From contig CANGTU010000013.1 in NCBI GenBank assembly GCA_947456965.1, forward strand, positions 1 through 64,000: a stretch of 64,000 bases of DNA, given 5' to 3'. The translations under genes were made by a program, and so were the position numbers. The notes beneath the pieces were generated by a model, which was given only the letters and a program-made list of their open reading frames with translations, ran no database searches and was not told the DNA's origin. Source of the DNA: Flavobacteriales bacterium. GTDB lineage: Bacteria > Bacteroidota > Bacteroidia > Flavobacteriales_D > Sanyastnellaceae. Of this stretch, positions 31,516 to 40,573 are shown one piece after another (position 1 is the first letter of the stretch; each line of letters opens with the position of its first letter).

Positions 31516-32188
31516 GGATACGGGTAACGAGCGTGCGCTAAAAGTAGCTGAATTTCTGCTCCGCATTGGTGCGGTCAGACTCAATCCTGAAAATCCGTTT
31601 ACCTGGGCTTCCGGACTCCGGTCACCGATTTACTGTGATAATCGCAAAACGCTGTCCTTCCCCGACATCCGGAAGCAAATCCGAAATGCTTTTGCCGAGG
31701 TAATACGCGAGTCATATCCCGATGTTCAGTGCATTGCAGGTGTGGCTACCGGAGGCATTGCCATTGGAGCACTTGTGGCAGAGGCCATGGACCTCCCTTT
31801 CATCTATGTCCGAAGCGAAGCCAAGAAACACGGCTTGAACAATCAGGTTGAAGGACAACTCATTCCCGGGCAGCGCGTGGTCGTGATCGAGGACCTCGTT
31901 TCTACCGGCAAAAGCAGTCTTCAGGCCGTAAGTGCCCTCCGCGAAGCCGGTGCCGAAGTCAGTGGTATGGTAGCCATATTCACGTATGGATTTCAACTTG
32001 CACGAGATCAATTCAAGGCTGCATCATGCAGTTTGCACACCCTCAGTTACTTCGATGCCCTTGTTCAAAAGGCGGTGGAAATGAACGCCATCGAGGCGAG
32101 GCACCAGCAGGCCCTCGCTGATTGGAAAACGAACCCAGAAAAATGGTCGGAGCGCTTCACCAGTGCTACCACCGGCACGCATACATGA
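31514..32188 (+). CDS. pyrE: Orotate phosphoribosyltransferase
   Basis: Joins orotate to PRPP to give OMP in pyrimidine synthesis. The 224-residue protein starts MDTGNERALKVAEFLL, in step with other Bacteroidota PyrE, and contains NPENPFTWASGLRSPIYCDN and the PRPP loop VVVIEDLVSTGKSS. It is coupled to the downstream SRPBCC gene by ATGA. Its start shares CATG with the NUDIX start. Confidence 0.97.
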   Translation: MDTGNERALKVAEFLLRIGAVRLNPENPFTWASGLRSPIYCDNRKTLSFPDIRKQIRNAFAEVIRESYPDVQCIAGVATGGIAIGALVAEAMDLPFIYVRSEAKKHGLNNQVEGQLIPGQRVVVIEDLVSTGKSSLQAVSALREAGAEVSGMVAIFTYGFQLARDQFKAASCSLHTLSYFDALVQKAVEMNAIEARHQQALADWKTNPEKWSERFTSATTGTHT

Positions 32189-32589
32189 CACGCATAGAAA
32201 GCAAGAAAGTTCAGGTAAACGGCTCGCCAGAGGCCGTCAGGGCATACCTCACGAATACCGATAACATCGTGAACCTGCTACCGTCCGAACGCATTTCAGA
32301 CTGGAAGAGCACGGGTACATCGTGCTCCTTTAAGGTACAAGGCGCCTATACCATCGGGCTTGAGCTCATTGCTGGAGAAGAAACCAAAGAGATCCGGTTT
32401 CGGAGTACTGACGGTTCGCCTTTTCCGTTTACGTTAACCGTGCATCTGCCGGAGAAAGAAGCGGGCACGGAGGTCTGGCAGGTTTGCGATGCTCAGCTCA
32501 ATCCTTTTCTCGTCATGATCGTGAAGGAGCCCCTGCGCAATCTGTTTGACTACATGGCCGACAAGCTCGTGCTCCAGTTTCCTTCTTAA
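32185..32589 (+). CDS. SRPBCC-type (START-like) protein
   Basis: A 134-residue small soluble protein with the sequence pattern of the SRPBCC superfamily (VNGSPEAVRAYLTNTDNIVN at the N-terminus, a long C-terminal helix). It binds an unknown hydrophobic ligand. It overlaps pyrE by 4 nt and the convergent M61 gene by 4 nt. I recall the NUDIX / pyrE / SRPBCC neighbourhood as common in Bacteroidota. Confidence 0.82.
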   Translation: MTRIESKKVQVNGSPEAVRAYLTNTDNIVNLLPSERISDWKSTGTSCSFKVQGAYTIGLELIAGEETKEIRFRSTDGSPFPFTLTVHLPEKEAGTEVWQVCDAQLNPFLVMIVKEPLRNLFDYMADKLVLQFPS

Positions 32590-34310
32590 GCACCCCCGAT
32601 CCATTTCTGCCAATACCGGTGATTCGCCGGTGCAAAAGAAGCGGGCATGGCCAAGGTGTGGCGTGTCCTCCACACATGTCCATCATCATGTAAAGTGACC
32701 TCTGCATGGCGGTACTTGCGCATGATCCCCAACACTATCGCACGTCCGGAGTGCATGCGAAGCAAGTGTTGGATATTCTTGTAAGGAGCAAATCCATTCA
32801 CTGTCACAATTTCGTCGTCGAGCCAAAGACCAGCCCGGTCAGCAGGCGAATCCGAAACCACATCGGTGACCAACATGCGGGATCCCGATTCATCCACCGA
32901 AAAACCCAGCGCCGCTTCACTCCAGCGGGACGTGCGTTCCACCTTCCACTCCAGTCCTAGCAGATGGATGGTCCTTTCCAGAAAAGGCGTGTAATCGGAA
33001 GTGCCGTGAACAAGCCGGCTGAACACATCGTCCATGGAACGACCCGCAACTTCTTCCACAACGGAGCGATAATCCGAATCGGTGAAGCCCTTACCAGTCA
33101 GTCCAAATCGCTCGTACATCAAGCGCATAACATCATCGAGACTGCGCTCGCCTTCTGTGGCCTGCATGATCCCGCCGTCACAAATCCAGGCGATGAGACA
33201 TCCCTCATTGTAGATGGACACCTTGCGTCCGGGAATACCGGCCACATAACCATCCAGCCAGGTATCTAAGGAACTGTCAGCCACCGAAAGGTGATGCCTT
33301 CCTGGATTATTAAAATGCTCATCGAGGTGACGCGAGAAGATATCCAGGATTGCTTCATTGCTGATTAAGCCTGCCCTGCGAAGCATCAGATCTCCGTAGT
33401 AAGTCGTTACACCTTCCGCCACATAGCCGAGGCGGGAATAGTTCTCCACATCAAAGCGATAGGGCTGCATCTCCACGGGGCGGATGGACTTGACGTTCCA
33501 GGTGTGATAGAGCTCATGGGATGAAATACCGAGCATGCGTTCATACCAGGCCTCATTCAGGAAATCCGCCACCGGTCCCATCGCGATTACTGTGGAGTTT
33601 GTGTGCTCCACACCATGCCTGACGAAGTAGGGTGTGAACTGAAACAGGAAGTGATATTCCTTAACCGGGAATCCACCGAAAGCATCGATCTGCACGGCGG
33701 TAAATGCCTCGAACTGGCGAAGAAGCGCATCTTCGTCGATGCGGTGCTCACCTTGTATCCAAATGCTGAAATCCACATCCCTGCATCTGTAGTGCAGATG
33801 CCTGAGTGAAGCACTTGCGATGAGCGGACAATCAGCGAGCTGATCGAAACTGGTCGCGCGCAGCACATGTTTTTCCAGATGCTCCAGTCCGCTGGCGATC
33901 TCGTATGCATCAGGCAGTTCAAAGGCGATGTGGTAGCCCAGTGCGTCACGACCCGGGAGATAGAAAAAGCAATTGACCGGGTTGATGTAGAGCTGTTCGG
34001 CATCCAGGTAGGTTGAGCCCGCATTAAGTTCGGCGGCGTAGTACTCATAAAATATACGCACCTCTTGCTCGCCTTCTGCCTGTACCTCCCATCCATCACG
34101 TGAGAATTTGGAAAAGGCCAGCGGCCTTCCGTCAGCTGCGGTGGACCGCCATGACCTGATATTTTTCGCAAACAGCCCCAGCTCATAGCGGCCGGGTCTC
34201 CACGAAGGCAACTGAAAACGCAGCGCAGGTGATCCGTCGTGCGGAAAAGCAGCCTCGAAGGAAATAAAGTGACGATGAGGTTGAGTAAACCGGACGGTGT
34301 AGTGAATCAT
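32586..34310 (-). CDS. M61-family metallopeptidase with PDZ domain
   Basis: A 574-residue peptidase of the glycyl aminopeptidase family. Zinc motif HELYH (H265-E-x-x-H269) in GISSHELYHTWNVKSIRP; the third ligand is probably Glu in YVAEGVTTYYGDL. An N-terminal beta domain precedes it, and a PDZ domain (about 480-550, SPADRAGLWLDDEIVTVNG) follows. No signal peptide is seen, so cytoplasmic. It follows the PafA-like gene by 6 bp, so the two form one unit. Confidence 0.92.
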   Translation of the reverse strand: MIHYTVRFTQPHRHFISFEAAFPHDGSPALRFQLPSWRPGRYELGLFAKNIRSWRSTAADGRPLAFSKFSRDGWEVQAEGEQEVRIFYEYYAAELNAGSTYLDAEQLYINPVNCFFYLPGRDALGYHIAFELPDAYEIASGLEHLEKHVLRATSFDQLADCPLIASASLRHLHYRCRDVDFSIWIQGEHRIDEDALLRQFEAFTAVQIDAFGGFPVKEYHFLFQFTPYFVRHGVEHTNSTVIAMGPVADFLNEAWYERMLGISSHELYHTWNVKSIRPVEMQPYRFDVENYSRLGYVAEGVTTYYGDLMLRRAGLISNEAILDIFSRHLDEHFNNPGRHHLSVADSSLDTWLDGYVAGIPGRKVSIYNEGCLIAWICDGGIMQATEGERSLDDVMRLMYERFGLTGKGFTDSDYRSVVEEVAGRSMDDVFSRLVHGTSDYTPFLERTIHLLGLEWKVERTSRWSEAALGFSVDESGSRMLVTDVVSDSPADRAGLWLDDEIVTVNGFAPYKNIQHLLRMHSGRAIVLGIMRKYRHAEVTLHDDGHVWRTRHTLAMPASFAPANHRYWQKWIGGA

Positions 34311-34316
34311 AGCTGT

Positions 34317-35981
34317 TTACCGGATAAGCTCAGTGATAGGTTGACCAATGCACGCATTCGGCAAAGGAATGCGGCAAATAGCGGCAACGGTGGGAGCCAG
34401 GTCGCAGATCGTATAAGGCCTCCAGGTTGTTCCTGCCTTGACGCCGAAACCATAGAACAGAGCCGGCACATGCGTGTCATAGGCGTAAGGAGAGCCATGT
34501 GTGGTGCCCATCATCCCATACTCTATCCATCCCGGCTGGAGTGTGTAGATCACGTCACCACTCAGCCTCTGATGATAGCCCAACTGAACGCGACCACCGA
34601 TGGGTGAAAGCGTACCCTGGCCCCGGAGCAGGGATCCGGTGAATGATTCATGCACTCCCGGGATACTCAGAATAAAACGGGCCACCTCCTCTTCCACGGC
34701 TTGCAGCTCGAGACCACGGGCGCGTATGGCATCGAGGCTCAAAAAGATATTCTGGTTGGACTCGTTGACTACCCATAAGGCCTCGCCATACTTCTTGTCC
34801 AGGTAGGATTCCACCTGATCCTCCAGCATCTGACTGCGAAAATAGGATGCCGGTGACCCATGCTTGGCGGTGTAGCTCGGAGTAGGTGCGCCGCCGTGGT
34901 CGGCAGTCAGAAACAGCAGGTATTCTCCTCTACCAATCTCGCTGTCAAGAAATGTGAGCAATGCTGCCAGGTCGCGGTCCAGGCGCAAGTAGCAATCCTG
35001 TATCTCCCGGCTATGGATGCCGAACTGATGACCGATATAATCGGTAGATGAAAAACTCAGGCATAGCATATCTGTGACACCACGCTTGCCCAGTTGCTCT
35101 CCCCGGACTGCGGCCATGGCAAAGTCCACGGTGAGGGTATTGCCCCATGGAGTAGACTTCATGAGATCATACTGGTTATTATCCGCACGCAGCGCCTGCA
35201 GATCATAGGGAAACACAGGTTGAAGCTTTCCCCTGAAAGGACTCTCGTAGGGATTGTTGTCGTCCATGCTGGCTGCATAATGTTCTTCTCCCAACAGCAG
35301 CGACCAGCCGCGGGAGAGGTATTCCTCACCCCTGCGTTCCCCGTTGAACTCCTGCACCCATGCGGGTAGTGATTCCATTTCATACCATGACGAAGAAGCC
35401 CAGGTATCTTCAGCACCGCCGATGTACCAGTATGCTGCATTTGCCATGCGTCCGGCCGGAAGAATGGCTCCGCGGTCTTTCATCGCCACTCCAATCACTT
35501 TGGAGCGCATGGAAGAAAAGACGCGCAGCTCATCGCCCAGTGTAGAAGCTGTGAGGTGCACCGGTGACATGCGTGCAGCAGGCGAGGCAGAGCCCAATCC
35601 TTTGACTGACGTATCGCGGGCACAATAGCGCACACTTCCATCAGCGCGCACAAACCAGTCGTTGGCCACAATACCATTGTAGGCCGGGGAAGTACCCGTG
35701 TATACGGCTGCATGTCCAGGGCCGGTGTAGGTAGGCATGTAATTGTAGTGCAGGTTAGCCGCTGTAAAGCCCTCTCCGACGAGGCGTTTAAAGCCACCTG
35801 CACCGAACTCGCTCCAGTAACGCTCGATAAACTCCGGCTTCATCTGGTCCACCACAACACCAACAACCAGGCGTGGCCGGCGTGCAACTTCATCCGTGGC
35901 AGTGGGTTGTCCGATAGTGGATGATGCCGTGGAGCAAGCGCATACGGCTGCGAGAATGAACAGGATGAGCAGATTCTTCAT
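34317..35981 (-). CDS. PafA-type alkaline phosphatase
   Basis: A 554-residue exported phosphatase of the alkaline phosphatase superfamily. An N-terminal hydrophobic segment ends in a Cys-containing stretch (VCAC), perhaps a lipoprotein. Nucleophile Thr is T86 in TYTGPGHA, Asn is N107 in IVANDWF, and K168/R170 are in MKDRGAILPAG: these match the T79/N100/K162/R164 set of the Elizabethkingia PafA phosphate monoesterase, with equal or nearly equal spacing. Metal ligands include LTADHGGAP. It should release phosphate from monoesters in the periplasm. A TATTTTCG element precedes it. Confidence 0.9.
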   Translation of the reverse strand: MKNLLILFILAAVCACSTASSTIGQPTATDEVARRPRLVVGVVVDQMKPEFIERYWSEFGAGGFKRLVGEGFTAANLHYNYMPTYTGPGHAAVYTGTSPAYNGIVANDWFVRADGSVRYCARDTSVKGLGSASPAARMSPVHLTASTLGDELRVFSSMRSKVIGVAMKDRGAILPAGRMANAAYWYIGGAEDTWASSSWYEMESLPAWVQEFNGERRGEEYLSRGWSLLLGEEHYAASMDDNNPYESPFRGKLQPVFPYDLQALRADNNQYDLMKSTPWGNTLTVDFAMAAVRGEQLGKRGVTDMLCLSFSSTDYIGHQFGIHSREIQDCYLRLDRDLAALLTFLDSEIGRGEYLLFLTADHGGAPTPSYTAKHGSPASYFRSQMLEDQVESYLDKKYGEALWVVNESNQNIFLSLDAIRARGLELQAVEEEVARFILSIPGVHESFTGSLLRGQGTLSPIGGRVQLGYHQRLSGDVIYTLQPGWIEYGMMGTTHGSPYAYDTHVPALFYGFGVKAGTTWRPYTICDLAPTVAAICRIPLPNACIGQPITELIR

Positions 35982-36028
35982 GCGTAAGATTGAATTGCGA
36001 AAATAAGTCCGGGTCCCTCACGGCCTTC

Positions 36029-36388
36029 CTAAACCCGTGCAGGCACTGACAGCCACCAGGCGAGCAAGAGGCAGGTAGCTGACGATAACAGCACGTTCGC
36101 CACGGCATAACCCAAATGGCCATCGCGCATGAGCTGCGCCGTTTCCAGACTGAATGCGGAAAACGTGCTCAGTCCTCCGCAAAATCCCACAGCCACCAGC
36201 CACCAGCTGCTGTCCGGCTCCCTGCCCTGCCTCATGGAAAACAGAAGTCCCAGCAAGGTGGTAGCCATCAGGTTGGCGACCAGTGTGCCCCATGGAAACG
36301 CTCTCCATACGCTGCCGGCAGCCAAACTGATGGCGAGGCGCAAAGCACTGCCAGCACCGCCGCCGACAAAGACGAGGATCCATTTCAT
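36029..36388 (-). CDS. fluC: Fluoride ion channel/exporter
   Basis: Exports fluoride across the inner membrane. The 119-residue protein has four TM segments; family motifs are GGGAGSALR at the N-terminus, the GTLVANL segment (conserved Asn), and GFCGGLSTFSAFSLE (Phe-box). It works as a dual-topology dimer. No fluoride riboswitch was recognised. It overlaps the PAP2 gene by 4 nt. Confidence 0.93.
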   Translation of the reverse strand: MKWILVFVGGGAGSALRLAISLAAGSVWRAFPWGTLVANLMATTLLGLLFSMRQGREPDSSWWLVAVGFCGGLSTFSAFSLETAQLMRDGHLGYAVANVLLSSATCLLLAWWLSVPARV

Positions 36389-36978
36389 GCGGACGAGGAA
36401 CGAGTAAGCAGGTAGCGATTAAACATCACGAAGCACAACCACCCGATCATCGTTCCCATAGCCATCCCCGTGAGGATGTCCAGCGGAAAATGAACGCCGA
36501 GGTAGATTCTGGAATAGGCCACTGTCGTTACCCACAAATAAATCAGCGGAGCAACCCACCGCGGATTGGGGCGCATCAGCAGGAGATAGAGAACGGCCAC
36601 ACCAAACAAGTTGGCTGTATGGCTGGAATAGAAACCGAACCGCCCACCCCGGTAGGGATTTCCGGACAAGTCAGTGACCGTGTGCACCAGATGGCTGATC
36701 CCCTCGGTGTAGGTTGGTCTTGGCCTTGCCACCCATGGTTTGAAAATTCCGGAAGCGAGTTGGTCGTTGATGGTGACACAGATAATCACCACTACCACAA
36801 TGCGCAAAAACATCCGGCTACCGTAGCGACGAAAAAGAGCAGCCAACAGCACTGCGTATACCGGAACCCAAAACCAGCGCGTACTGAAGAGCCACATGAT
36901 CCGATCCCACCCCGGCGAATGGAATCCATTCAGCCAGAGAAAGAGCTGCTCATCGAACCGGATCAGCTGGCTGAGCAT
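36385..36978 (-). CDS. PAP2-family phosphatase, membrane
   Basis: A 197-residue integral membrane protein with about five TM segments and intact PAP2 motifs: KPWVARPRP (KxxxxxxRP), YSSHTAN (SxH form of PSGH), and SRIYLGVHFPLDIL (SRxxxxxHxxxD). A lipid phosphatase, perhaps acting on undecaprenyl diphosphate or phosphatidylglycerol phosphate. It sits 5 bp after fadD and overlaps fluC by 4 nt, giving a fadD-PAP2-fluC unit. Confidence 0.92.
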   Translation of the reverse strand: MLSQLIRFDEQLFLWLNGFHSPGWDRIMWLFSTRWFWVPVYAVLLAALFRRYGSRMFLRIVVVVIICVTINDQLASGIFKPWVARPRPTYTEGISHLVHTVTDLSGNPYRGGRFGFYSSHTANLFGVAVLYLLLMRPNPRWVAPLIYLWVTTVAYSRIYLGVHFPLDILTGMAMGTMIGWLCFVMFNRYLLTRSSSA

Positions 36979-36983
36979 AGGTC

Positions 36984-38765
36984 TCAGGAAGCAGATTGGG
37001 AGTAAATATCATCCACCATCTTTTGGTAGTTGGTCATGATCTGTTTGCGCTTGAGTTTGAGGGTGGGTGTGATTTCGCCGGCTTCGATGGTGAAGGCCTT
37101 GGGAAGAAGACGAAAATCCTTGACTTGTTCCCACTTACCGAATCGGCTATTCCGACGTTCAATCTCCTCTTCAAACAGCTTTCTGACAGCCGGCTGTGCG
37201 ATCAGCTCGTGGTCGGGCATCTCCCCAAGACCATGTCGCATGGACCAGTCACGCAGTCCGATAAACTCCGGAACGATCAGTGCTGATGGAAAGGCCTGAC
37301 CATCGCCAATAACCATACATTGCTCGATAAACGATGATTCCTTCAGCACATTTTCAATCACCTGCGGAGCAACATATTTGCCTCCACTTGTCTTAAACAT
37401 TTCCTTCTTGCGGTCGGTAATGGCGAGGAACCCATCGCGAATTTCACCAATATCTCCGGTATGAAACCAGCCATCGCGCAGCACCTCTGCAGTAAGATCA
37501 GGCGCTTTGTAATACCCCATCATCACATTAGGTCCCTTGCAGAGGATTTCACCATCCTGGGCGATACGCACCTCTACGTTCCGGATTATCTTTCCAACAG
37601 CCCCTATCCTGCACATGCCCGGTTGACGGAATGTATTGACTGAAATAACCGGGGACGTTTCGGTGAGTCCGTATCCCTCGAGAACGGGAATACCCGCGCC
37701 ATTGAAGAACCGGGCGAGCCTTGGCTGCAGAGCGGCACTTCCGCTTGCTGCTCCGCCCAGTTCTGTAAGTCCGAGTGCTGCTTTTACCTTGCTGAAGACC
37801 AGCTTTCGGGCGATGCCAAGCTGGAACTCATACCACGCCCCATTGGAGCCATCGGGCTCCCAGCGAAGTGCGAGGTCCACTGCCCAACGAAACAGAACCT
37901 TTTTGATTCCCGTATTGGCCATTCCCTTGGCGAGAATCCCATCATAGAATTTCTCCAGCAGTCGGGGAACAGCCGTAAAGATGTGCGGACGTGTATGAAT
38001 CATGTCATCCTTGATCTGATCCATACCTGTGAGGTATATGGTGACTCCCTTGTACATGTAGAGGTAGTGCAGCATACGCTCGAAGATGTGGCAGCAAGGC
38101 AGGAAGCTGAGGCTTCTGCTGTTTCCTTCCTTTACTTCGGGAAGGCGATCAGCACTATCTATGGCATTGCTCGCAATATTGCGGTGGGAGAGCATGACCC
38201 CTTTGGGCAGGCCCGTGGTGCCCGAAGTATAGATGATGGTGGCCAGATCGTCCTCCCCGACACGTTCTGCCAACTTCTGTACTTCCTTCGGATTGCCCGA
38301 GCGGCCCCGCTCAATGACTTCTGTCCAATGGCGCGCTCCGGCCACCTGCTCGAAGGTGAAGACATCACGCAGATCAGGAGTTGACGGTAAAACGTGATTC
38401 ACCTTGTGCCATAGGTCCTGGTTGGATACAAAACACATCCGCACACCAGCGTGATTGAAGATGTACTCGTAATCCTGCTCTGTCATGGTGGGATATACCG
38501 GCACGTCAATAGCTCCAATCTGAAGAATGGCGTGATCGAGGATATTCCATTCACTGCGATTACCGTCGGTAATCAGTGCGACGCGGTCGCCGGGACGAAT
38601 GCCCAGTTCGATCAAGCCCGCACTCGCGAGGTTCATCCATTCAATAAAGGATGATGTGGAATAACTCTTCCAGTGGCCATCCTGTCGGCTGGTAACCATC
38701 ACATCCAGCGGAAAATTCCGGAGCTGGTAATAAGGGAAGTCGAATAGTCGTTTCGGTGAATCCAT
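36984..38765 (-). CDS. Long-chain acyl-CoA synthetase
   Basis: Activates long-chain fatty acids to acyl-CoA. The 593-residue AMP-forming ligase has the P-loop TIIYTSGTTGLPKGVMLSH, GYGLTETSPV, and HTGDIGEI with a C-terminal lid; it is of the FAA1/FadD15 type. First gene of the fadD-PAP2-fluC unit. Upstream on its strand is a TAGTTTAG element about 17 nt before the ATG. The divergent hydroxyacyl-CoA dehydrogenase gene gives a fatty acid link. Confidence 0.95.
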   Translation of the reverse strand: MDSPKRLFDFPYYQLRNFPLDVMVTSRQDGHWKSYSTSSFIEWMNLASAGLIELGIRPGDRVALITDGNRSEWNILDHAILQIGAIDVPVYPTMTEQDYEYIFNHAGVRMCFVSNQDLWHKVNHVLPSTPDLRDVFTFEQVAGARHWTEVIERGRSGNPKEVQKLAERVGEDDLATIIYTSGTTGLPKGVMLSHRNIASNAIDSADRLPEVKEGNSRSLSFLPCCHIFERMLHYLYMYKGVTIYLTGMDQIKDDMIHTRPHIFTAVPRLLEKFYDGILAKGMANTGIKKVLFRWAVDLALRWEPDGSNGAWYEFQLGIARKLVFSKVKAALGLTELGGAASGSAALQPRLARFFNGAGIPVLEGYGLTETSPVISVNTFRQPGMCRIGAVGKIIRNVEVRIAQDGEILCKGPNVMMGYYKAPDLTAEVLRDGWFHTGDIGEIRDGFLAITDRKKEMFKTSGGKYVAPQVIENVLKESSFIEQCMVIGDGQAFPSALIVPEFIGLRDWSMRHGLGEMPDHELIAQPAVRKLFEEEIERRNSRFGKWEQVKDFRLLPKAFTIEAGEITPTLKLKRKQIMTNYQKMVDDIYSQSAS

Positions 38766-38839
38766 GCAAACTGGCTTATCGGGCTAAACTAACACAGAAT
38801 GACCTCATCAAGTGATGCCGGGTAATTGGGGTGTGCCGC

Positions 38840-38847
38840 TATTTTTG
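38840..38847 (+). promoter_or_regulatory. Putative -7 element (TATTTTTG)
   Basis: Exact TAnnTTTG ending 17 nt before the ATG at 38865. No TTG is at the expected spacing. Confidence 0.5.
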
Positions 38848-38864
38848 GCGACAAATCCATTTCA

Positions 38865-39755
38865 ATGAAAAATGTGACTGTTATAGGTGCTGGCACCATG
38901 GGTAATGGTATCGCGCACGTCTTCTGCCAGTATGGCTATCACGTCAACCTGGTTGATGTCCAGGCAGCGAGTCTGGAACGGGCCATCCAGACCATTTCCC
39001 GCAATATGGACCGGCAGGTGACCAAGGGAAGCCTGACGGCCGAGGCCCGTGAGGCTGCTCTTTCGCGACTGGTAACCACCACCGACCTTGCAGCCGGCGT
39101 GAGCCAAGCGGAGTTAGTCGTGGAGGCCGCCACAGAGAATGTTGAGCTCAAGCTCGCCATCTTTCGGCAGCTTGACGAGCATGCGCCTGCTGCCTGCATT
39201 TTAGCAAGCAATACCTCATCCATATCCCTTACCCGCATTGCAGCGGTCACAGGCCGTCCTGAACAGGTAATCGGCATGCACTTCATGAATCCGGTGCCGG
39301 TGATGAAGCTGGTGGAAATCATCCGTGGTTACAGCACTTCAGATGCCGTGGCGGCGACGATAGCCGGGGTATCGCGCACCCTTGAGAAGATTCCTGTGGA
39401 GGTCAATGACTATCCTGGTTTTGTGGCCAACCGCATTCTGATGCCGATGATCAATGAGGCTATCTGGACGCTCCATGAGGGTGTGGCCGGAGTAGCCGAG
39501 ATCGATGAAGTTATGAAGCTGGGCATGGGGCATCCGATGGGCCCGCTGCGTCTTGCCGACTTTATCGGATTAGACGTTTGTCTGGCTATTCTTCGGGTGC
39601 TCCACGAGGGATTTGGCAATCCGAAATATGCCCCGTGCCCGCTGCTGGTTAATATGGTGACCGCAGGCAAGCTCGGCGATAAGTCAGGTGAGGGATTCTA
39701 TGTATCTGACCGTGAAACCAGGAGCATAACGGTTGCGTCGCCCTTCCGCAAGTAA
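38865..39755 (+). CDS. 3-hydroxyacyl-CoA (3-hydroxybutyryl-CoA) dehydrogenase
   Basis: NAD-dependent oxidation of 3-hydroxyacyl-CoA. The 296-residue protein has the N-terminal Rossmann motif GAGTMGNGIA (about 8-17), the catalytic region MHFMNPVPVMKLVE and the C-terminal helical dimer domain with GHPMGPLRLADFIGLD. Size fits the single-function Hbd/PaaH type. The ORF opens at 38826, but the ATG at 38865 (MKNVTVIGAG) is right. Its partner fadD is divergent. Confidence 0.94.
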   Translation: MKNVTVIGAGTMGNGIAHVFCQYGYHVNLVDVQAASLERAIQTISRNMDRQVTKGSLTAEAREAALSRLVTTTDLAAGVSQAELVVEAATENVELKLAIFRQLDEHAPAACILASNTSSISLTRIAAVTGRPEQVIGMHFMNPVPVMKLVEIIRGYSTSDAVAATIAGVSRTLEKIPVEVNDYPGFVANRILMPMINEAIWTLHEGVAGVAEIDEVMKLGMGHPMGPLRLADFIGLDVCLAILRVLHEGFGNPKYAPCPLLVNMVTAGKLGDKSGEGFYVSDRETRSITVASPFRK

Positions 39756-39760
39756 ACAGC

Positions 39761-39788
39761 AAAGGCCCCTGCCGGGGCCTTTTTTTTT
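39761..39788. terminator. Rho-independent terminator
   Basis: Stem aaggcccc (39762-39769) / ggggcctt (39774-39781), 4-nt loop, then a T-run. It ends the dehydrogenase transcript and may also end the minus-strand tRNA-Val(GAC). Confidence 0.9.
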
Positions 39789-39804
39789 GTCATCTGCATT
39801 TCTG

Positions 39805-39878
<74 letters not shown>

Positions 39879-39898
39879 GCCGGAGAATAAACAATAAA

Positions 39899-39919
39899 AA
39901 ACCCCGCGGATCGGGGTTT
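39899..39919. terminator. Terminator between two tRNA genes
   Basis: Stem aaaccccg (39899-39906) / cggggttt (39912-39919), 5-nt loop, A-run on the left. It sits between the two tRNA-Val genes, so on the minus strand it probably ends the tRNA-Val(UAC) transcript. Confidence 0.8.
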
Positions 39920-39933
39920 CAAATGACACCGGG

Positions 39934-40008
39934 TGGGAGCTACTGGGTTCGAACCAGTGACCCTCTGCTTGTAAGGCAGATGCTCTGAACCAGCTGAGCT
40001 AAGCTCCC
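39934..40008 (-). tRNA. tRNA-Val(UAC)
   Basis: 75 nt. Acceptor stem GGGAGCU/AGCUCCC with discriminator A; D-arm UAGCUCAGCUGGUUCAGAGC; anticodon stem UCUGC/GCAGA around loop CUUACAA (anticodon UAC); T-loop GGUUCGAACCC. Confidence 0.97.
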
Positions 40009-40067
40009 TCGCCTTCATTAAAGCGGCTGCAAATATACACCCGCATGTGGAAGTGCCAAAACCTTTT

Positions 40068-40502
40068 TCAGTCCACCTCTCCTTCTGCGCCTTTCTCCTC
40101 GGCAGGAGGCTCAGCAAAGTCCAACATGCCTTTGGCTTGCAGGATATTGTACCAGTTAAAAAGCTTCCTGATATCAGAGTCATAGACCCGCTCTTCATCA
40201 TATTCCGGTAGGATCTTCCTCATTTCATCACGCAGCATGTTGCTCTCCGAGCGATGGTCAGGAGCCGGGCCGGATTGGTAGGACTCCCGCATATTGGAGA
40301 GTACATCGCGCAGCGGCACATCTTCCTCTATCGTAAACATCGAGATATCAGCGAGCGCACTCACCCGCTGAGAGGAAAGGATGGGGTGGCGCTTGCCATC
40401 CACCAGGGATTCCGCAATAATCGTGTTCTTGCCACCTGTGAGCACGCGGAACAATCCGGTTTTGCCGCTCACGGAAAGGATTTTGTCCAGTTCAGTCTTC
40501 AT
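40068..40502 (-). CDS. DUF5606 family protein
   Basis: A 144-residue soluble protein. The N-terminus (LDKILSVSGKTGLFRVL) and the following GGKNTIIAESL are the hallmark of DUF5606, a conserved Bacteroidota family of unknown function; the C-terminal tail is rich in Glu. An exact -7 element lies 19 nt upstream. It is located next to the tRNA genes and the HsdR_N-like gene. Confidence 0.85.
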   Translation of the reverse strand: MKTELDKILSVSGKTGLFRVLTGGKNTIIAESLVDGKRHPILSSQRVSALADISMFTIEEDVPLRDVLSNMRESYQSGPAPDHRSESNMLRDEMRKILPEYDEERVYDSDIRKLFNWYNILQAKGMLDFAEPPAEEKGAEGEVD

Positions 40503-40521
40503 AGTCCTGTTATCGGGAAGG

Positions 40522-40529
40522 CAAAGCTA
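40522..40529 (-). promoter_or_regulatory. Putative -7 element (TAGCTTTG) of the DUF5606 gene
   Basis: Exact TAnnTTTG on the minus strand, 19 nt before the start codon at 40502. No TTG was found at the expected upstream spacing. Confidence 0.5.
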
Positions 40530-40573
40530 ATCGGCCGTGAGCGATATCCCCCGGCCAGCGTGCCAGGAGAAAT

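Noticed and set aside
36018-36383. 121-codon ORF on the minus strand overlapping fluC
   Set aside because: Same strand, other frame; the fluC frame has clear family motifs.
36029-36420. Fluoride riboswitch upstream of fluC
   Set aside because: fluC is inside an operon with a 4-nt overlap, leaving no leader; no crcB motif was seen.
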